Assembly (NCBI GenBank): GCA_947846985.1 | Contig: CANTUZ010000025.1 | Coordinates: 18,970,100-19,034,099, forward strand | Length of the DNA stretch: 64,000 nucleotides | DNA from: Fratercula arctica | Lineage: Eukaryota > Chordata > Aves > Charadriiformes > Alcidae | Direction of reading: 5' to 3' | Part shown: in pieces, positions 25,119 to 37,010 of the stretch | How positions within the stretch are numbered: the first letter of the stretch is position 1 | How the letters are laid out: each line of letters starts with the position of its first letter | The notes under the pieces: model-generated | What the model was told of the DNA's origin: nothing | The model's input: only the letters and a program-made list of their open reading frames with translations | The model's database searches: none | Position numbers and translations under genes: made by a program

Positions 25119-25782
25119 TGTAATGGGTTCTTTTTTTAAAGAGATTCCAATGTACAAACCAGAGCCCACACAAGGAAAAAAAAAAAAGGTTAACTCTGCT
25201 TTATTGTGAAGCCTTGCTACAGTGAAAGAAAAAACAGTTAATTCAGCTTTATTGCGAAGCCTTGCTAAGCAGTTCCCAAATGTTACAAAAGTTACTTAAA
25301 AGAGAGTCTTACCAACCCGGAGATCGTAGCAGCACCGCCGAGCAGCAGGATAACAAGGAGCCACATTGGTATGGCAGAGGGAAGGCAGGCACAGCGTGTT
25401 CAGGGTGTCCCCTGGATCTTCAAAGTGCGCTCATGTCTCTCTCTTTCTCTCTGGCCCGAAACAGCCCCCCTTATATCCTGCACCGGATTGAGTGGAAAAG
25501 TACAGGCTAGGGTCACTGCATGCATGGCCAGTGCATGTAGCGAGCCTCACCAGACTCATGATCCAGCTTTGCTAACAGCGGCTGTCTGATACGTGACTAC
25601 ATTGCTGTACTCCCTTCTTGTTATCTTCTTCTTCGAAGGTCAGGTTCTCATGGATACACACATAGTTTCTGCAACAACAGTACTGAGTTCCTTTTTTTTC
25701 CTTGGCACGTATACTGGGTTTGGTTCAGCTAGTAATTTTCCGTCATGTCTCACTCGGACCATCCTCTATTATCCCTTACACA
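25119..25782 (-). repeat. 5' LTR of the tRNA-Ser-type ERV
   Basis: 664 bases bounded by TGTAA and TTACACA on the plus strand. On the minus strand a TATAA lies near 25471-25476, and two AATAAA signals lie in a 48-base tandem duplication (plus-strand TTTATT at 25200-25205 and 25248-25253). A solo copy of the same family at 46249-46856 lacks the duplication. Transcription would run leftward into gag. Confidence 0.9.
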
Positions 25783-25853
25783 GGGTGTTGGAACTAGATG
25801 ATCTTTAAGGTTCCTTCCAACCTGAACCATTCTGTGATTCTGTGATTCTGTGA
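25783..25853 (+). mobile_element. CR1 3' end
   Basis: Starts GGGTGTTGGAACTAGATGAT and ends with three ATTCTGTG-type units. It abuts the outer edge of the ERV LTR, so the ERV probably inserted into this CR1. The rest of the CR1 would lie beyond the missing 3' end of the ERV and is not found at 19.8 kb, consistent with a deletion there. Confidence 0.88.
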
Positions 25854-28800
25854 ATATTCAGCGTCCGCAGAACATGTGTTTCTGATCCTGTTTGTTAACC
25901 TTAATTTTTTTGCAAGGCACTGATATTCCAGTGCATTAAACACATCAGTGGAAAAGCCAGCAGTGACAGCTAGAAATGTCCAATGACATCTAAACACCAA
26001 GCTGAAAAGTTTTCTTGTGTGAAATTATCAGCATTTTCAAGCTGCTAGTCTCCAGCTAAGCAAAATTTACTTGCCACTGAATTTCAAAGAAATATAACTT
26101 AAGGTACCTATGAGACTTTTCTAAGGTAAAGACCTGTCCTAAATTGTATAAGAAACAGAGTTAGCAGGAGATGAAATCTGGTAAAATCCACTAGTTTAGT
26201 TTATTGGGGTGAAGATACCTAGAATATGGATAAAGTCAGCAGTGCCTGCAATAAAAAAAAAACATCAACTTTAGTTGACAGGAGAGTATTGTAACATTTG
26301 GAATTAAAAATATCTCTTACATTATTTTGTATTTAATTTATTTGTGTTGCATAATCTGTAGTTGGTATTTAAAATACTACCAAGTGACCTTGGCACATGG
26401 GAAAGGAACAGCTATCTAAAGAGATGAGATTGCCACTGTTTTACAGACAAGGAACAAATTCTGTGCAGCAAACACAGCTCAAGTAGCCCATGAAATTCAT
26501 GTTCCAAATAATCTGAAATGAGCTGGCTGTGCTTCCTTGGCTGTGCAGCAGCACAGAGACCATAGTGTGTGAAATGAAATATGTATGTGAAATCGAGTAA
26601 TTCACAGATGGCTAACTCCCGTGACTGCAGCACAGGTATTGAACCAGACTCCCTTTATAATCTAAAGCATGATTCATCTCATCCCCTGCAGAAGACATCT
26701 AAAACTCATCAGATATTTACACAATAGGCTTTGTCCAGAAGAATCCCACTAAAACATCACCACATCCTTGCAGGAAGCCAAGGGCATTGCTTGGGATCGA
26801 ATCCTGAGTTCTCAGCTTGGGGTACAAAAGACCGTTACTCTGCTTTCAAAATAGGAACAAATAAGATTTTTTTTTTTGGTAAGAGTATTTTAAAAATTAA
26901 GAAAAAATGTAATTTGCAGAAATATACTGAGCTGGGGAGAATGCAAAAGGCCTGCTGAAGATATTCCTGCCATTTTACCTTGTCATTCAGCAGATTCGTA
27001 TTAAGTGTGACCACAACTGAAAATCTTATCAGTTAAATGGTTTTGAAAAAGAACCAGAATACAAATTAAGTTGCACTCTGTGCACCATAATCCACACTAA
27101 GTAACCCATGCAGGCCTACGCAAATTCCTGCTTACATTTGCAAATATTCAGCTACACGTATGATATTTTCCATGAAGAAAATGTTTATGACAGATTGTTA
27201 GATATTAGAAGCCATTTATTTTCTATTTCAAGCAGCTATGCCATACTTAACTCACCTTGGATACAATCAAAGTCTTAAGCCTCTGTCCGGTGTTATGGTA
27301 CATCTTTCCATTGCACAGCTGGCTACACAAACATGGTATGTTTGTTGTAGTGTGGCTCTGTCTCAGATTCTCTCACCCTACAACTTTGTTTTGTTTATTT
27401 TCTCCCATGCATCCAACAGATACGCAGAGCAGAAACAAGGTGGGGTGTACAACTTTGTTGCCTCTGAGGTCTCAGTAACTGAGAGCTAAATGGGGGACAT
27501 GATACCAAGGGGCTCTGCTGTTGCTTACTGCTGTGCTCCACCTGTACAATGCTGAAAAAATAAAACACTTCAGCAACTTGTGAGCCAATTTCCTTTGCAT
27601 TTCTAATATTCATTCAGATTGGTCCTCTTTTGCTGCTGCTCTGCTAAGGAATTCTTCAGAGATCCCCTTTATATGGGCTTTTGGACATATCATGACGAAT
27701 TTGAGAGGATATTGTTAATTTCCAGTTTGATGGCTATCACAGTTTTGGAGTTCTTCCCTGACAGGGGGGTGGAGAAGATGAGGAGATGGGTGAGGGTTAT
27801 GTGGAACCGAGTGTAGAGAGACAGCAGATAAAGTGATTATCACTCCTTATTGTAAGACACTGGAAAAAGTGAACAGTTGAAGGGAGGGAGCTTCCGGAGA
27901 TACTGTGTACAGCTCATATCTTGGGAAAAAGGATCTGGCATATGTTCCTTTCTCTCTATGGTGATGACCACTAAACTATTTCTCTTTAACTTACCCCTTT
28001 CTCCTTTCAAAGAGGCCAACAGACTTGCCGTCAGACATGGAGCTTGTTATTTGTTTTCACTCTTGTCTTTAAAGTACTCTCTGTAAGGGGGAGGTAATAA
28101 TCAATATTTCATATTTGGGTGTCATCCCAAATTTTCACAGTGACTGAAACACTAGTGTTTGAGACTTTATTCATTCCTGTTTCTCCATGATAGTAGCTTC
28201 CCTGTATGAGTGACTAAAATGCTGGAGGCAAAAAACCCAAAACTAATCACCCAGAAAATATGTCTATTTTAAAAACAGCCTTGGAACGAGCTTACAAAAA
28301 AAGGCATACACTGAGATATCATGCAGCAATAAATTAGATTCAGTGGCCTATGAGATCCCTTTCAGTTTAAATGCTCGCAATGCATTGGCAAGTTCTCTAG
28401 TGTACTCAGGCAAAGCAAGGCATTCCAGGAAATTAGCGTATATACCTCAATATCTTTTCTTAATTCATTATATATAAATATCCATTAAGGACACTAAGAC
28501 TTGTTTAACTCTCAGTTGCATGCAAAATGTACTCTGTTAAAGCAATGCTAGTGACCATTACCACTTCAGCAAGTGCTTCACAAGAGTATTCAAAAGCTGA
28601 TTTTGACACTAGGGGAAGCAGGGTCATCTCTGGTGTTTGAATGTGGGGAGGGGTTTTGATTTGATTTGTCTTTCAAGAAGACAATTAACACCATTTTTTA
28701 AAGGGTTTGGGGTTTTTTTGGTTGAGTTTGTTAGTTTTTTTTAATCTCCAGCTTGGACTAGTTGAAAGAACTGATTTGGAAAATGTAGGTCTTGACAATT

Positions 28801-30359
28801 TAGTAGTGTCTCAAAAATATCTTGTATCTTAGCTCTCCTTACTCATTGTTTCTTTTCAATCTTAATTTAAATTTGATCTGGATTTTTAAATTTATGACTA
28901 TATTTCTTTGTGATATTACATTATAGATCAATGTGTTTTCCTAAACTTGATGCATAATATTGGTCTCTTCTGTTTAAACTGCAATCACATTTCATCACAC
29001 AGTTATCGCTATTTTGCTAGTGATTTTAATGGTTTCTTTAGTCTGCATATAGGTTGCATATCCATTTGTAAATTGCTTTAGGATATTTCCAGATGCAAGT
29101 TCTATAAATATAGGTCATAATAATTATGGTGCAATTCCTATTTTATTTTAGCACTTTTTTTTTTTATTGGACAACTGAGATATAGCACACTGATTCCTCA
29201 AAGAGATTATACTATCCAGGCATCTTTTTTCCATGACGATTTTTCTCTTGCTTTCTCTCCATGTGTACTGTTGCTGATACAATCTTACAAAAGGGGTAAT
29301 GTAATGACCTCTATTCATTTATTGTAAGTTATACAGTGTTGTGAAGGCCATGAAATATTTAACACTAATAAATAGGATGATCATTACTTTAATGTATAAT
29401 GAGAAAGTAAATTAACTGACATTTAAATAAAATATAAATACTTTATACAGTTTCTATTTACCACATCATGGCAGTAATCCATTTAAAGTCAATGAACAAC
29501 ATAACTGAATGGCTCATGTAATGCAAAAATATTTCTTGTGGTTTTTTCCCTGATTATTCACATGGAAACTCACTTGCAATTTCCTGATATTTTTTAGCAT
29601 GCCTGTAAACATAGAAGTATTATTATATCCCTTATGCAATATTTTAGTTTCACAAAATATCAGAAGCACTGAAACTTGGAACGTGCTACTAAAAGGTAGT
29701 GCAATTTACAGATGATAGGAAAATGGAGCAGTGAAGCAGAAGCTGAGATCACCTTTTCAGCGATGTTCTGTGGAAATTACTTCCAAACTTGTGCAGTAAC
29801 TGGTATTAGAGCAGATGAAGGAAGGTTTAAACAAAAAAAAGGTCACCATCTTAGAGAAAGGATGCCATTTTCTCCATAGACAACCAATGCCCACTCACTT
29901 CAGTGTCTAGCAGGAGTGACATAGAATGCACTGAGGAAGGATAAAGGAAAAAAAAAGCATTTAAATAAATTAAATGCAAGTTTTCATAATAACAAGCCCT
30001 TCTTTTTCCAAAAAGTCAAAGAGAAATTTTAACTAACATCAATATTCATCATGGTCTGTAAAAAGATTTTACAAATGACTAAATGCAGCCAAAACATTTG
30101 CATTCAATGTGGGTTTGTTACTATCTATTGATCTAAGGAAGATGTGTTGCATTTAATTCTAAATACCCTTTTCGCTCTCTTTTGAAAAAGAGTATTCTGA
30201 AGATGTTCAAATGTCCCATTTAGTACTTTCAAAAATATTCGGGGTTCAAAGTTCAGAAATAAAGAAGTAAATGATAAAAAAAAAACAGAAAGGAAATTAA
30301 GAATTTCAAATAAATTATTGAAGTTTAGCCTAACCAACTGCAATATTCTCTGGATTTTC
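25854..30359. other. Unique AT-rich DNA
   Basis: About 4.5 kb without a recognised gene, LTR or CR1. It contains T-runs near 28710-28740 and 29154-29165. Small open frames have no domains. It could contain conserved non-coding sequence, which cannot be judged from one genome. Confidence 0.5.
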
Positions 30360-31964
30360 ACAGAATCACAGAATCGTAGATTTCGAAGGGACCTTTGGAG
30401 ATCATCTAGTCCAACCCCCCTGCCAGACCAGGGTTACCTAGAGCAGGTTGCACAGGATGGCATCCAGGTGGGTTTTGAATGTCTCCAGAGATGGAGGCTC
30501 CACCACCTCTCTGGGCAGCCTGTTCCAGTGCTCTGCCACCCTCAGGGTAAAGAAGTTCCTCCTCATGTTTAGGTGGAACTTCTTATGCTCAAGTTTGTGC
30601 CCATTACCTCTTGTCCTGTCACTGGGCACCACTGAAAAGAGCCTGGCCCCATCCTCCTGACACCCACCCTTTTAAGTATTTATAAGCATTGATAAGATCC
30701 CCCCTCAGTCGTCTTCTTTCCAGACTGAAGAGACCCAAGTCCCTCAGCCTTTCTTCAGAAGAGAGGTGTTCCAATGCCCTAATCATCTTGGTAGCCCTTT
30801 GCTGTACCCTCTCCAGCAGTTCCCTGTCCTTCTTGAACTGGGGAGCCCAGAACTGGACACAGTACTCCAGATGTGGCCTCACCAGGGCAGAGTAGAGGGG
30901 GAGGATGACCTCCCTCGACCTGCTTGCCATGCTCTTCTTGATGCACCCCAGGATGCCATTGTCCTTCTTAGCCACAAGGGCACATTGAACAGGACTGGAC
31001 CCAGTACTGACCCCTGGGGAACGCCACTTGTCACTGACCTCCAACTAGACTCTGTGCGCCTAATCACGACCCTCTGAGCTCTGTCTTCCAACCAGTTTTC
31101 AATCCACCCCACTGTCCATTCATCTAACCCACACTTCCTAAGCTTCCCTATGAGGATGCTGTGGGAGACCATGTCGAATGCCTTGCTGAAGTCAAGGTAG
31201 ACAACATCCACTGCCCTCCCCTCTTCTATCCAGCCAGTCATGCCACCATAGAAGGCTATCAGATTAGTCAGACATGATTTCCCCTTGGTGAATCCATGTT
31301 GAGCACTTCCGATAGCTTTCTTTTCCTCCACATGCCTTGAGATGATGCCCAGAACGAGCTGTTCCATCATCTTTCCAGGGATGGAGGTGAGGCTGACCGG
31401 CCTGTAGTTCCCCGGGTCCTCCTTCTTGCCCTTTTTGAAGACTGGAGTGACATTGGCTTTCCTGCAATCCTCAGGCACCTCGCCTGTTCTCCAGGACCTT
31501 TCAAAGATGATGGAGAGCAGCCCAGCAATGACTTCCGCCAGCTCCCTCAGCACTCTGGGGTGCATCCCATCGGGACCCATGGACTTGTGGATATTCAGTT
31601 GACCTAACTGATCTCTCACTCAATCCTCCTCAACCCAGGGGAAGTCTTCCTCTTTCCCTGTTACTTTCTCCAAAGTCTGGGACTCCTGAGGGCTGGGCCG
31701 AGCAGTAAAGACCGAAGCAAAGACGGCATTCAGTAACTCTGCCTTCTCCACATCCTCCGTCACCATGGCTCCTGTCTCATTCAACAGCAGGCCCACAACT
31801 TCTCTACTTTTCCTTTTGCCTCCAATATACTTGAAGAAACCCTTCCTGTTGAGCTTGACATCCCTTGCCAGGTTTAATTCCAAGGAGGCCTTGGCTTTCC
31901 TCGTTTCATCCCTGCATGCTCTGGCGGCATTCTTGTAATCTTCCCAAGCGGTCAGTCCCTTCAA
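30360..31964 (-). pseudogene. CR1 ORF2 remnant lacking RT active site
   Basis: CR1 ORF2 encodes endonuclease plus reverse transcriptase. Here the open parts are 31620-31964 (linker, LNLARDVKLNRKGFFKYIG), 30879-31619 (RT with [39 protein letters not shown]) and 30619-31044 (post-RT region). An in-frame TGA at 31620-31622 and an internal deletion at about 30978-30990 break it. The deletion removes the stretch that should hold the catalytic F-x-DD motif. Both lesions are shared with the copy at 43.1-45.4 kb. Confidence 0.92.
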
Positions 31965-31966
31965 TT
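30360..31966 (-). mobile_element. CR1 LINE with internal deletion (copy A)
   Basis: Minus-strand CR1, 5'-truncated at about 31966, with a 3' tail at 30360. It carries the ORF2 linker, the N-terminal half of RT, then jumps at 30978-30990 straight to the region after the RT core. The same jump is present in the plus-strand copy at 42-45.6 kb. The two copies are almost identical over about 1.6 kb, though their flanks differ. Confidence 0.93.
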
Positions 31967-32095
31967 CTTATACAATTGAAAATTTGAAATCAGTAATTTG
32001 TATGTCATGGACTTTTTTTGGAGGGGAGTACTCTCTAACTCTGTAAGATTTTATGAGAAGGGAAAATAATTCTATTTACATAACAGAAAGAAATA
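31967..32095. other. Short unique spacer
   Basis: AT-rich sequence between the CR1 and the LTR-like region, with no feature. Confidence 0.4.
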
Positions 32096-33000
32096 TGATC
32101 TAAAGGCCTATAGCAGGACCAAGAATTTCCTGACTGCAGACTCTCAAGTCTCTGGCCAATGATTGCATAATCTGAGAACGAGGGGCATTATCAGTTCCCT
32201 TTTCTGAATCAGAGGCACCAAGGGAATAGGTTATGATCTTCTGATAAGAGATTAATATGTTAGTATTAATCACCAGTGTGATGGATGCACTTGACTTTCT
32301 AACCAAATTAGCGGTAGCTTGGTATGGACTCCAAAGGAGGTAAATGCCTAAATTGTAACCGGGCTAAGACCTTCTCTAGTTCCAATCTGTTCTCTGAAAA
32401 CCCACAAAGGAACAGAATGACAAAGTGAGCATCGATGTATATGAGCTTGGAACACCTATCTTGCGATTAACACACGAATAGCAGGTGTTTTTTCCAAGAC
32501 TCATTTATCAAGAGACAAAGGAAGTTGAGGGTATAAGGAGTCTCATGCATACCTTTTCCATTGCATGTAATTTGACTACAAACCAACCGCTTTATTCCAT
32601 AAATAAGACAATCTAAGTAAGCCTTTGAGCTCTCCCTGCTAAGCAGTTGGCTGCATGGTGGTGATCTCCGCTTGAGCTGGGGACACCTCTCAAGGTTGCT
32701 CCTTGAGGCAGAGAGACCTTTCAACAATGGCAGATCTTTGGTAAGTGACTGATATCGCACATTACCTTGTATTGTGGTAACTATGATTTGTGTCTTGGTA
32801 ACTTTGATTTTGTCTTGCTACCTTTGATTCTGTCTTGATAGTTTTGAATCACTGTTATATCCTTTGTGCAGTAATAGAGTGAACCTTGCCATCAAACTTT
32901 GTTAAGTCATACTTTTACAACATCATATTTCAATAAAACCACTTCTGCCAATACCTTTGACAGTGGTTCTTTAAGCGGTCTAAATCATCCATTTGCAACA
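32096..33000 (+). mobile_element. Possible solo LTR with long R region
   Basis: TATA-like ATAAATAA at 32599-32606, splice-donor-like TTTGGTAAGTG at 32737-32747 and AATAAA at 32932-32937 follow the same spacing as in the LTR near 13-14 kb. The block after TATA is less AT-rich than the surroundings. A short tandem repeat (32768-32850) sits between donor and poly(A) signal. The outer limits are uncertain and no target duplication was seen. Confidence 0.45.
32768..32850. repeat. Degenerate 20-24-bp tandem repeat
   Basis: About four units of the form TTGTCTTGGTAACTTTGAT with substitutions, each containing a GTCTTG or GTATTG start and a TTTGAT-like end. It lies inside the LTR-like segment. Confidence 0.65.
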
Positions 33001-34404
33001 ACTAGTCCTGAAAGATGTCCAGGCACTAACGGGGAGAGCACTTGTATCTGCTGCTGGATGTGTACAGAACTGACTGAAAAGGTCTGCAGTAGTATACTAA
33101 ACAATGTCTGGGAATATTCATCTATATTATTAAAAAAAAAAAATCTTAGTGCAGTCCCTGGCAGAGTTTTGGCTTATGTTGACTGGCATCATCCTGAAGA
33201 ATTTACTAGTATGTTTGAGACTTAGCACAGGCCAGGGAGCCCAGTGTATGCAGCAAAACTTGCATGCAGCCACTCTCTTTCCAAGGCTGAAGTGGTTTAA
33301 AAATGTGGTTTCAGGCCATTCCATTGGCTTTATTCCTGGGGACATCTCTGGGCAGACTGAATTTACTTGCAAAGACATTGCTCCTGAGTCCTGATGGAGC
33401 TGCGCAAGTAGATGTCTGGTGAATGCCTATCTATTCATCTGATCTCCACATCATTTAACTAGGAGGAGAAGCATTACAAAAGGGCATTTTTGAGAGATGC
33501 AAGTTGCGCCCATCACTTGAGCATTTCAGAGCAGTTTTAACACTACTGCTTTTCCTCTTATTTCAGTATTTGAAATTGTATCAATTAAAACACATGCACA
33601 AAACTTCTGTGCTCTTTTTTCTAGACATTTATTTCAAAACTGATAGTAACCTGACCAGGGTTGTCTAAACAGTATGGATTCATATGATGAACAACATCAC
33701 TTTAATTAAGGATAACTGACATACAGAGATGTCGAAATCAGTGTGTAACTGCAGAAGAGTTATCGACTCTATATGGCATCACAAAACTAATGCTTAAATC
33801 AGGATTAGCAGACTGATTTTGAATTTTATGATTGGATACACATATTATCTGCACCCCATCTGTGTGTTGGGAAAATTCTGGGTGCAAACTAGCCCCTTTC
33901 CCCACTCACTACTACATGCAAAGGAAATGAAGGCATGTACCCAAAAAGCACAGTACACCCAAGTAGGTAGTGGCCAGCGTAGATGACAGAATGGCCAGGA
34001 GCTTGCTCTCCGCTGCAGGCAAACACACATACAGTCATTGGGTCACACAGGGAACCTTAAAAATACTTTGCATCTTCAGCATTTAATATCAAGTGGTGAG
34101 GCCAGAAAAGGGCAATGAAAAGATCAGATGTTCCTGCTTCTGTCAGATCAAGACAAAATGTTTCATGCATGAGTCTGGACTCCTTTATTATTTATAACCA
34201 CCATCCAAAATAATAAGCAATTTTTGAATGCAAAGATCTCCCAGCATTTCTTCCATAGAGCGGACTTTTCTGCTTCAAATGCATGCTGTGCAGACTTGAA
34301 TTAGTACTTGATGCACCAATGTTGTCAACAATGGAAGACTTGCATGAATGAAATGCAGCTGTGTGGTGATCACATGATTTACTATAATTTATATGTGACA
34401 TACA
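33001..34404. other. Unique DNA, no gene recognised
   Basis: Contains a 12-base A run near 33130. Two overlapping antisense open frames near 33.13-33.39 kb have no recognisable domain. Confidence 0.45.
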
Positions 34405-37010
34405 AACCAGGTGCATGGAGCTCCACCTGGGGATGAAGACCCAACAGAGAGCTTATGGGTCAACATTAAAGGGAACACAGGGGCAGGTGACATTACAGTG
34501 GGGGTCTGCTACAGGCCACCTGACCAGGACAGAGCGGATGAGGCCCTCCATAGACAGATAGGAGCAGCATCACGTTCACAGACCCTGGTCCTCATGGGGG
34601 ACTTTAAACACCCTGATATCTGCTGGAAGGACAACACAGCAGGGCACAAGAAATCCAGGAAGTTCTTGGAATGTGTCAATGGCAAATTTCTTCTTCAAAT
34701 GGTAGAGGAGCCAATGAGGAGAGGAACTATGCTGGACCTTGTTCTTACCAACAAGGAGGGGCTAGTGGGGAATGTCAAGTTCAAGGGTAGCCTTGGCTGC
34801 AGTGATCATGAAATGGTAGAATACAAGATCTGTAGGGCAGCGAGGAGGATGCGCAGCAAGCTCACTACCCTGGACTTCAGGAGAGCAGACTTTGGCCTCT
34901 TGAGGGACCTGCTTGGCAGGGTAACATGGGAAAAAGTACTGGAGGGAAGAGGGGACCAAGAAAGCTGGTTAGTATTCAAGGATCACCTCCTCCAAGCTCA
35001 GGAACGGTGCATCCCAAGAAAGAAGTAGTCAGGCAAAAAAGCCAGGAGGCCTCCATGGATGAACAAGGAGCTCCTGGACAAGCTCAAAAGCAAAAAGGAG
35101 GCCTACAGAGGGTAGAAGCAAGGACAGGAAGACTGGGTGGAATACAGAGAAACTGTCCGAGTGGCCAGGAGCCAGCTTAGGCAAGCTAAAGCCCAGATAG
35201 AATTGAATCTGGCTAGGGGCATCAAGGACAACAAGAAAAACTTCTACAGCTACATCCGTGATAAAAGGAAGACTAGGGAAAATGTGGGCCCTTTTCGGAA
35301 GGAGACAGGAGACCTGGTCACCCAGGATATGGAGAAGGCTGAGGTGCTGAATGACTTTTTTGCCTTGATCTTCACCGGCAAGGACTCTAACCAAACCACC
35401 CAAGTTGCAGAAGGCAAAGGCAGGGGCTATGAGAATGAAGAACCACCCACTGTAGGAGAAGATCAGGTTCGAGACCATCTGAGGAACCTGAAGGTACATA
35501 AGTCCATGGGACCAGATGAAATCCATCCACGTGTCCTGAGGGAGCTGGCAGATGAAGTTGTCAAGCCGCTTTCCATTATATTTGAAAAGTCGTGGCAGTC
35601 TGGTGAAGTTCCCGCTGAGTAGAAAAGGGGAAACATAAGCCCCATTTTCAAAAAGGGAATAAAGGGTGACCCAGGGAACTACAAGCCGGTCAGTCTCACC
35701 TCTGTGCCTGGCAAGATCATGAAGCAAATCCTCCTGGAATCTCTGCTAAGGCACATGGAAAATAAGGAGGTGATTGGTGACTGCCAACATGCCTTCTATG
35801 ATGTTGCCACAGCATTGGTAGATAAGGCAAGAGCAACAGACATCATCTATCTGGACTTTTGCAAAGCATTTGACCCTGTTCTGCACGACATCCTGGTCTC
35901 TAAATTGGAAAGGCATGGATTTGATGGATGGACCACTCGGTGGATAAGGAACTGGCTAGATGGCTGCACGCAAAGGGTTGTGGTCAACAGCTCCACATCC
36001 CAGTGGAAACCAGTGACAAGTGGCATTCCTCAGGGGTCAGTACTGGGACCAGTGCTGTTTGACATCTTTGTCGGCGACATGGACAGTGGGAATGAGTGCA
36101 CCCTCAGCAAGTTTTCCAACGACACCAAGTTGTGTGGCGTGGTCAACACTTTGGAGAGAAGGGATACCATCCAGAGGGACCCTGACAGGCTTGAGAGGTG
36201 GGCCTGTGCGAACCTCATGAAGTTCAACCAGGCCAAGTGCAAGGTCCTGCACCTGGGTCATGGCAATCCCAGGCACAAATACAGGTTGGGCAGAGAATGG
36301 CTTGAGAGCAGCCCCGAGGAGAAGGACTTGGGGGTGCTGGTGGATGAGAAGCTCAATGTGAGGTGGCAATGTGTGCTTGCAGCCTAGAAAGCCAACCACA
36401 TCCTGGGCTGCATCAAAAGAAGCGTGGCCAGCAGGTCGAGGGAGGTGATTCTGCCCCTTTACTCCACTCTGGTGAGACCCCACCTGGAGTACTGTGTCCA
36501 GCTCTGGAGCCCTCAGCACAAGAAGGACATGGACCTGTTGGAGCGAGTACAGTGGAAGGCCACAAAGATGATCAGAGGGCTGGAGCACCTCTCCTATGAG
36601 GACAGGCTGAGAGAGTTGGGGCTGTTCAGCCCGGAGAAGAGAAAGCTCCGAAGAGACCTTATAGCAGCCTTCCAGTACCGAAAGCTGGCCTACAGGGGAG
36701 ATGGGGAGGGACTCTTTATGAGGGAGTGTAATGATAGGATGAGGGGTAGCAGTTTTAAAGTGAAAGATGGTAGATTTAGATTGGATATCAGGAAGAAGTT
36801 CTTTACTGTGAGGATGGTGAGGCACTGGCACGGGTTTCCCAGGGAAGCTGTGGATGTCCCATCCCTGGAAGTGTTCAAGACCAGGCTTGATGGGGCTTTG
36901 AGCAGCCTGGTCTAGTGGGAGGTGTCCCTGTCCATGGCAGGGGGGTTGGAACTAGATGATCTTTAATGTTCCTTCTAACCTGAACCGTTCTATGATTCTA
37001 TGATTTTATG
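34405..37010 (+). mobile_element. CR1 LINE, nearly complete ORF2
   Basis: The element starts inside the endonuclease domain and runs to the CR1 3' end, closing with ATTCTATG repeats at about 36990-37010. ORF2 stays in one frame throughout. The minus-strand tail at 38493-38817 looks like the same subfamily. Confidence 0.95.
34411..36915 (+). pseudogene. CR1 ORF2, one frame with four internal TAG codons
   Basis: The frame encodes the C-terminal part of the APE endonuclease (VGVCYRPPDQD, LMGDF, GCSDH at 34798-34809), a linker, reverse transcriptase ([35 protein letters not shown]) and the CR1 C-terminal region ending LSSLV. It is open over 2.5 kb with no frameshift, but has in-frame TAG at 35026, 35113, 35620 and 36385. 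The RT catalytic motif, usually F-A-D-D in CR1, reads FSND (36112-36123), so a catalytic Asp is lost. Two of the TAGs fall where relatives have Trp and one where relatives have Gln. It is not functional. Confidence 0.93.

Larger units (their letters stand above)
19845..25782 (-). mobile_element. Truncated ERV (tRNA-Ser primer type), 3' LTR missing
   Basis: In element order (right to left): 5' LTR 25119-25782, primer site 25097-25114, a leader with tandem repeats, gag, protease, reverse transcriptase/RNase H, integrase, and the first part of env. The remainder of env and the 3' LTR are absent, and a CR1 begins there. Gag and protease share one reading frame, with a stop between them. The RT sequence (LPQGYKHSP, YIDD) suggests affinity to class III ERVs, but a class call needs a phylogeny. 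Right of the LTR lies a CR1 tail, the probable insertion target. Confidence 0.88.

Noticed and set aside
24514..25209. 231-codon plus-strand frame across the ERV leader and LTR
   Set aside because: It runs antisense through gag start, primer site and LTR of the minus-strand ERV and has no domain.
36037..36831. Long antisense open frame (264 codons) over a CR1
   Set aside because: It mirrors the in-register CR1 ORF2 on the other strand. Such antisense frames appear over several CR1 copies (also 6324-6842 and 35029-35727).
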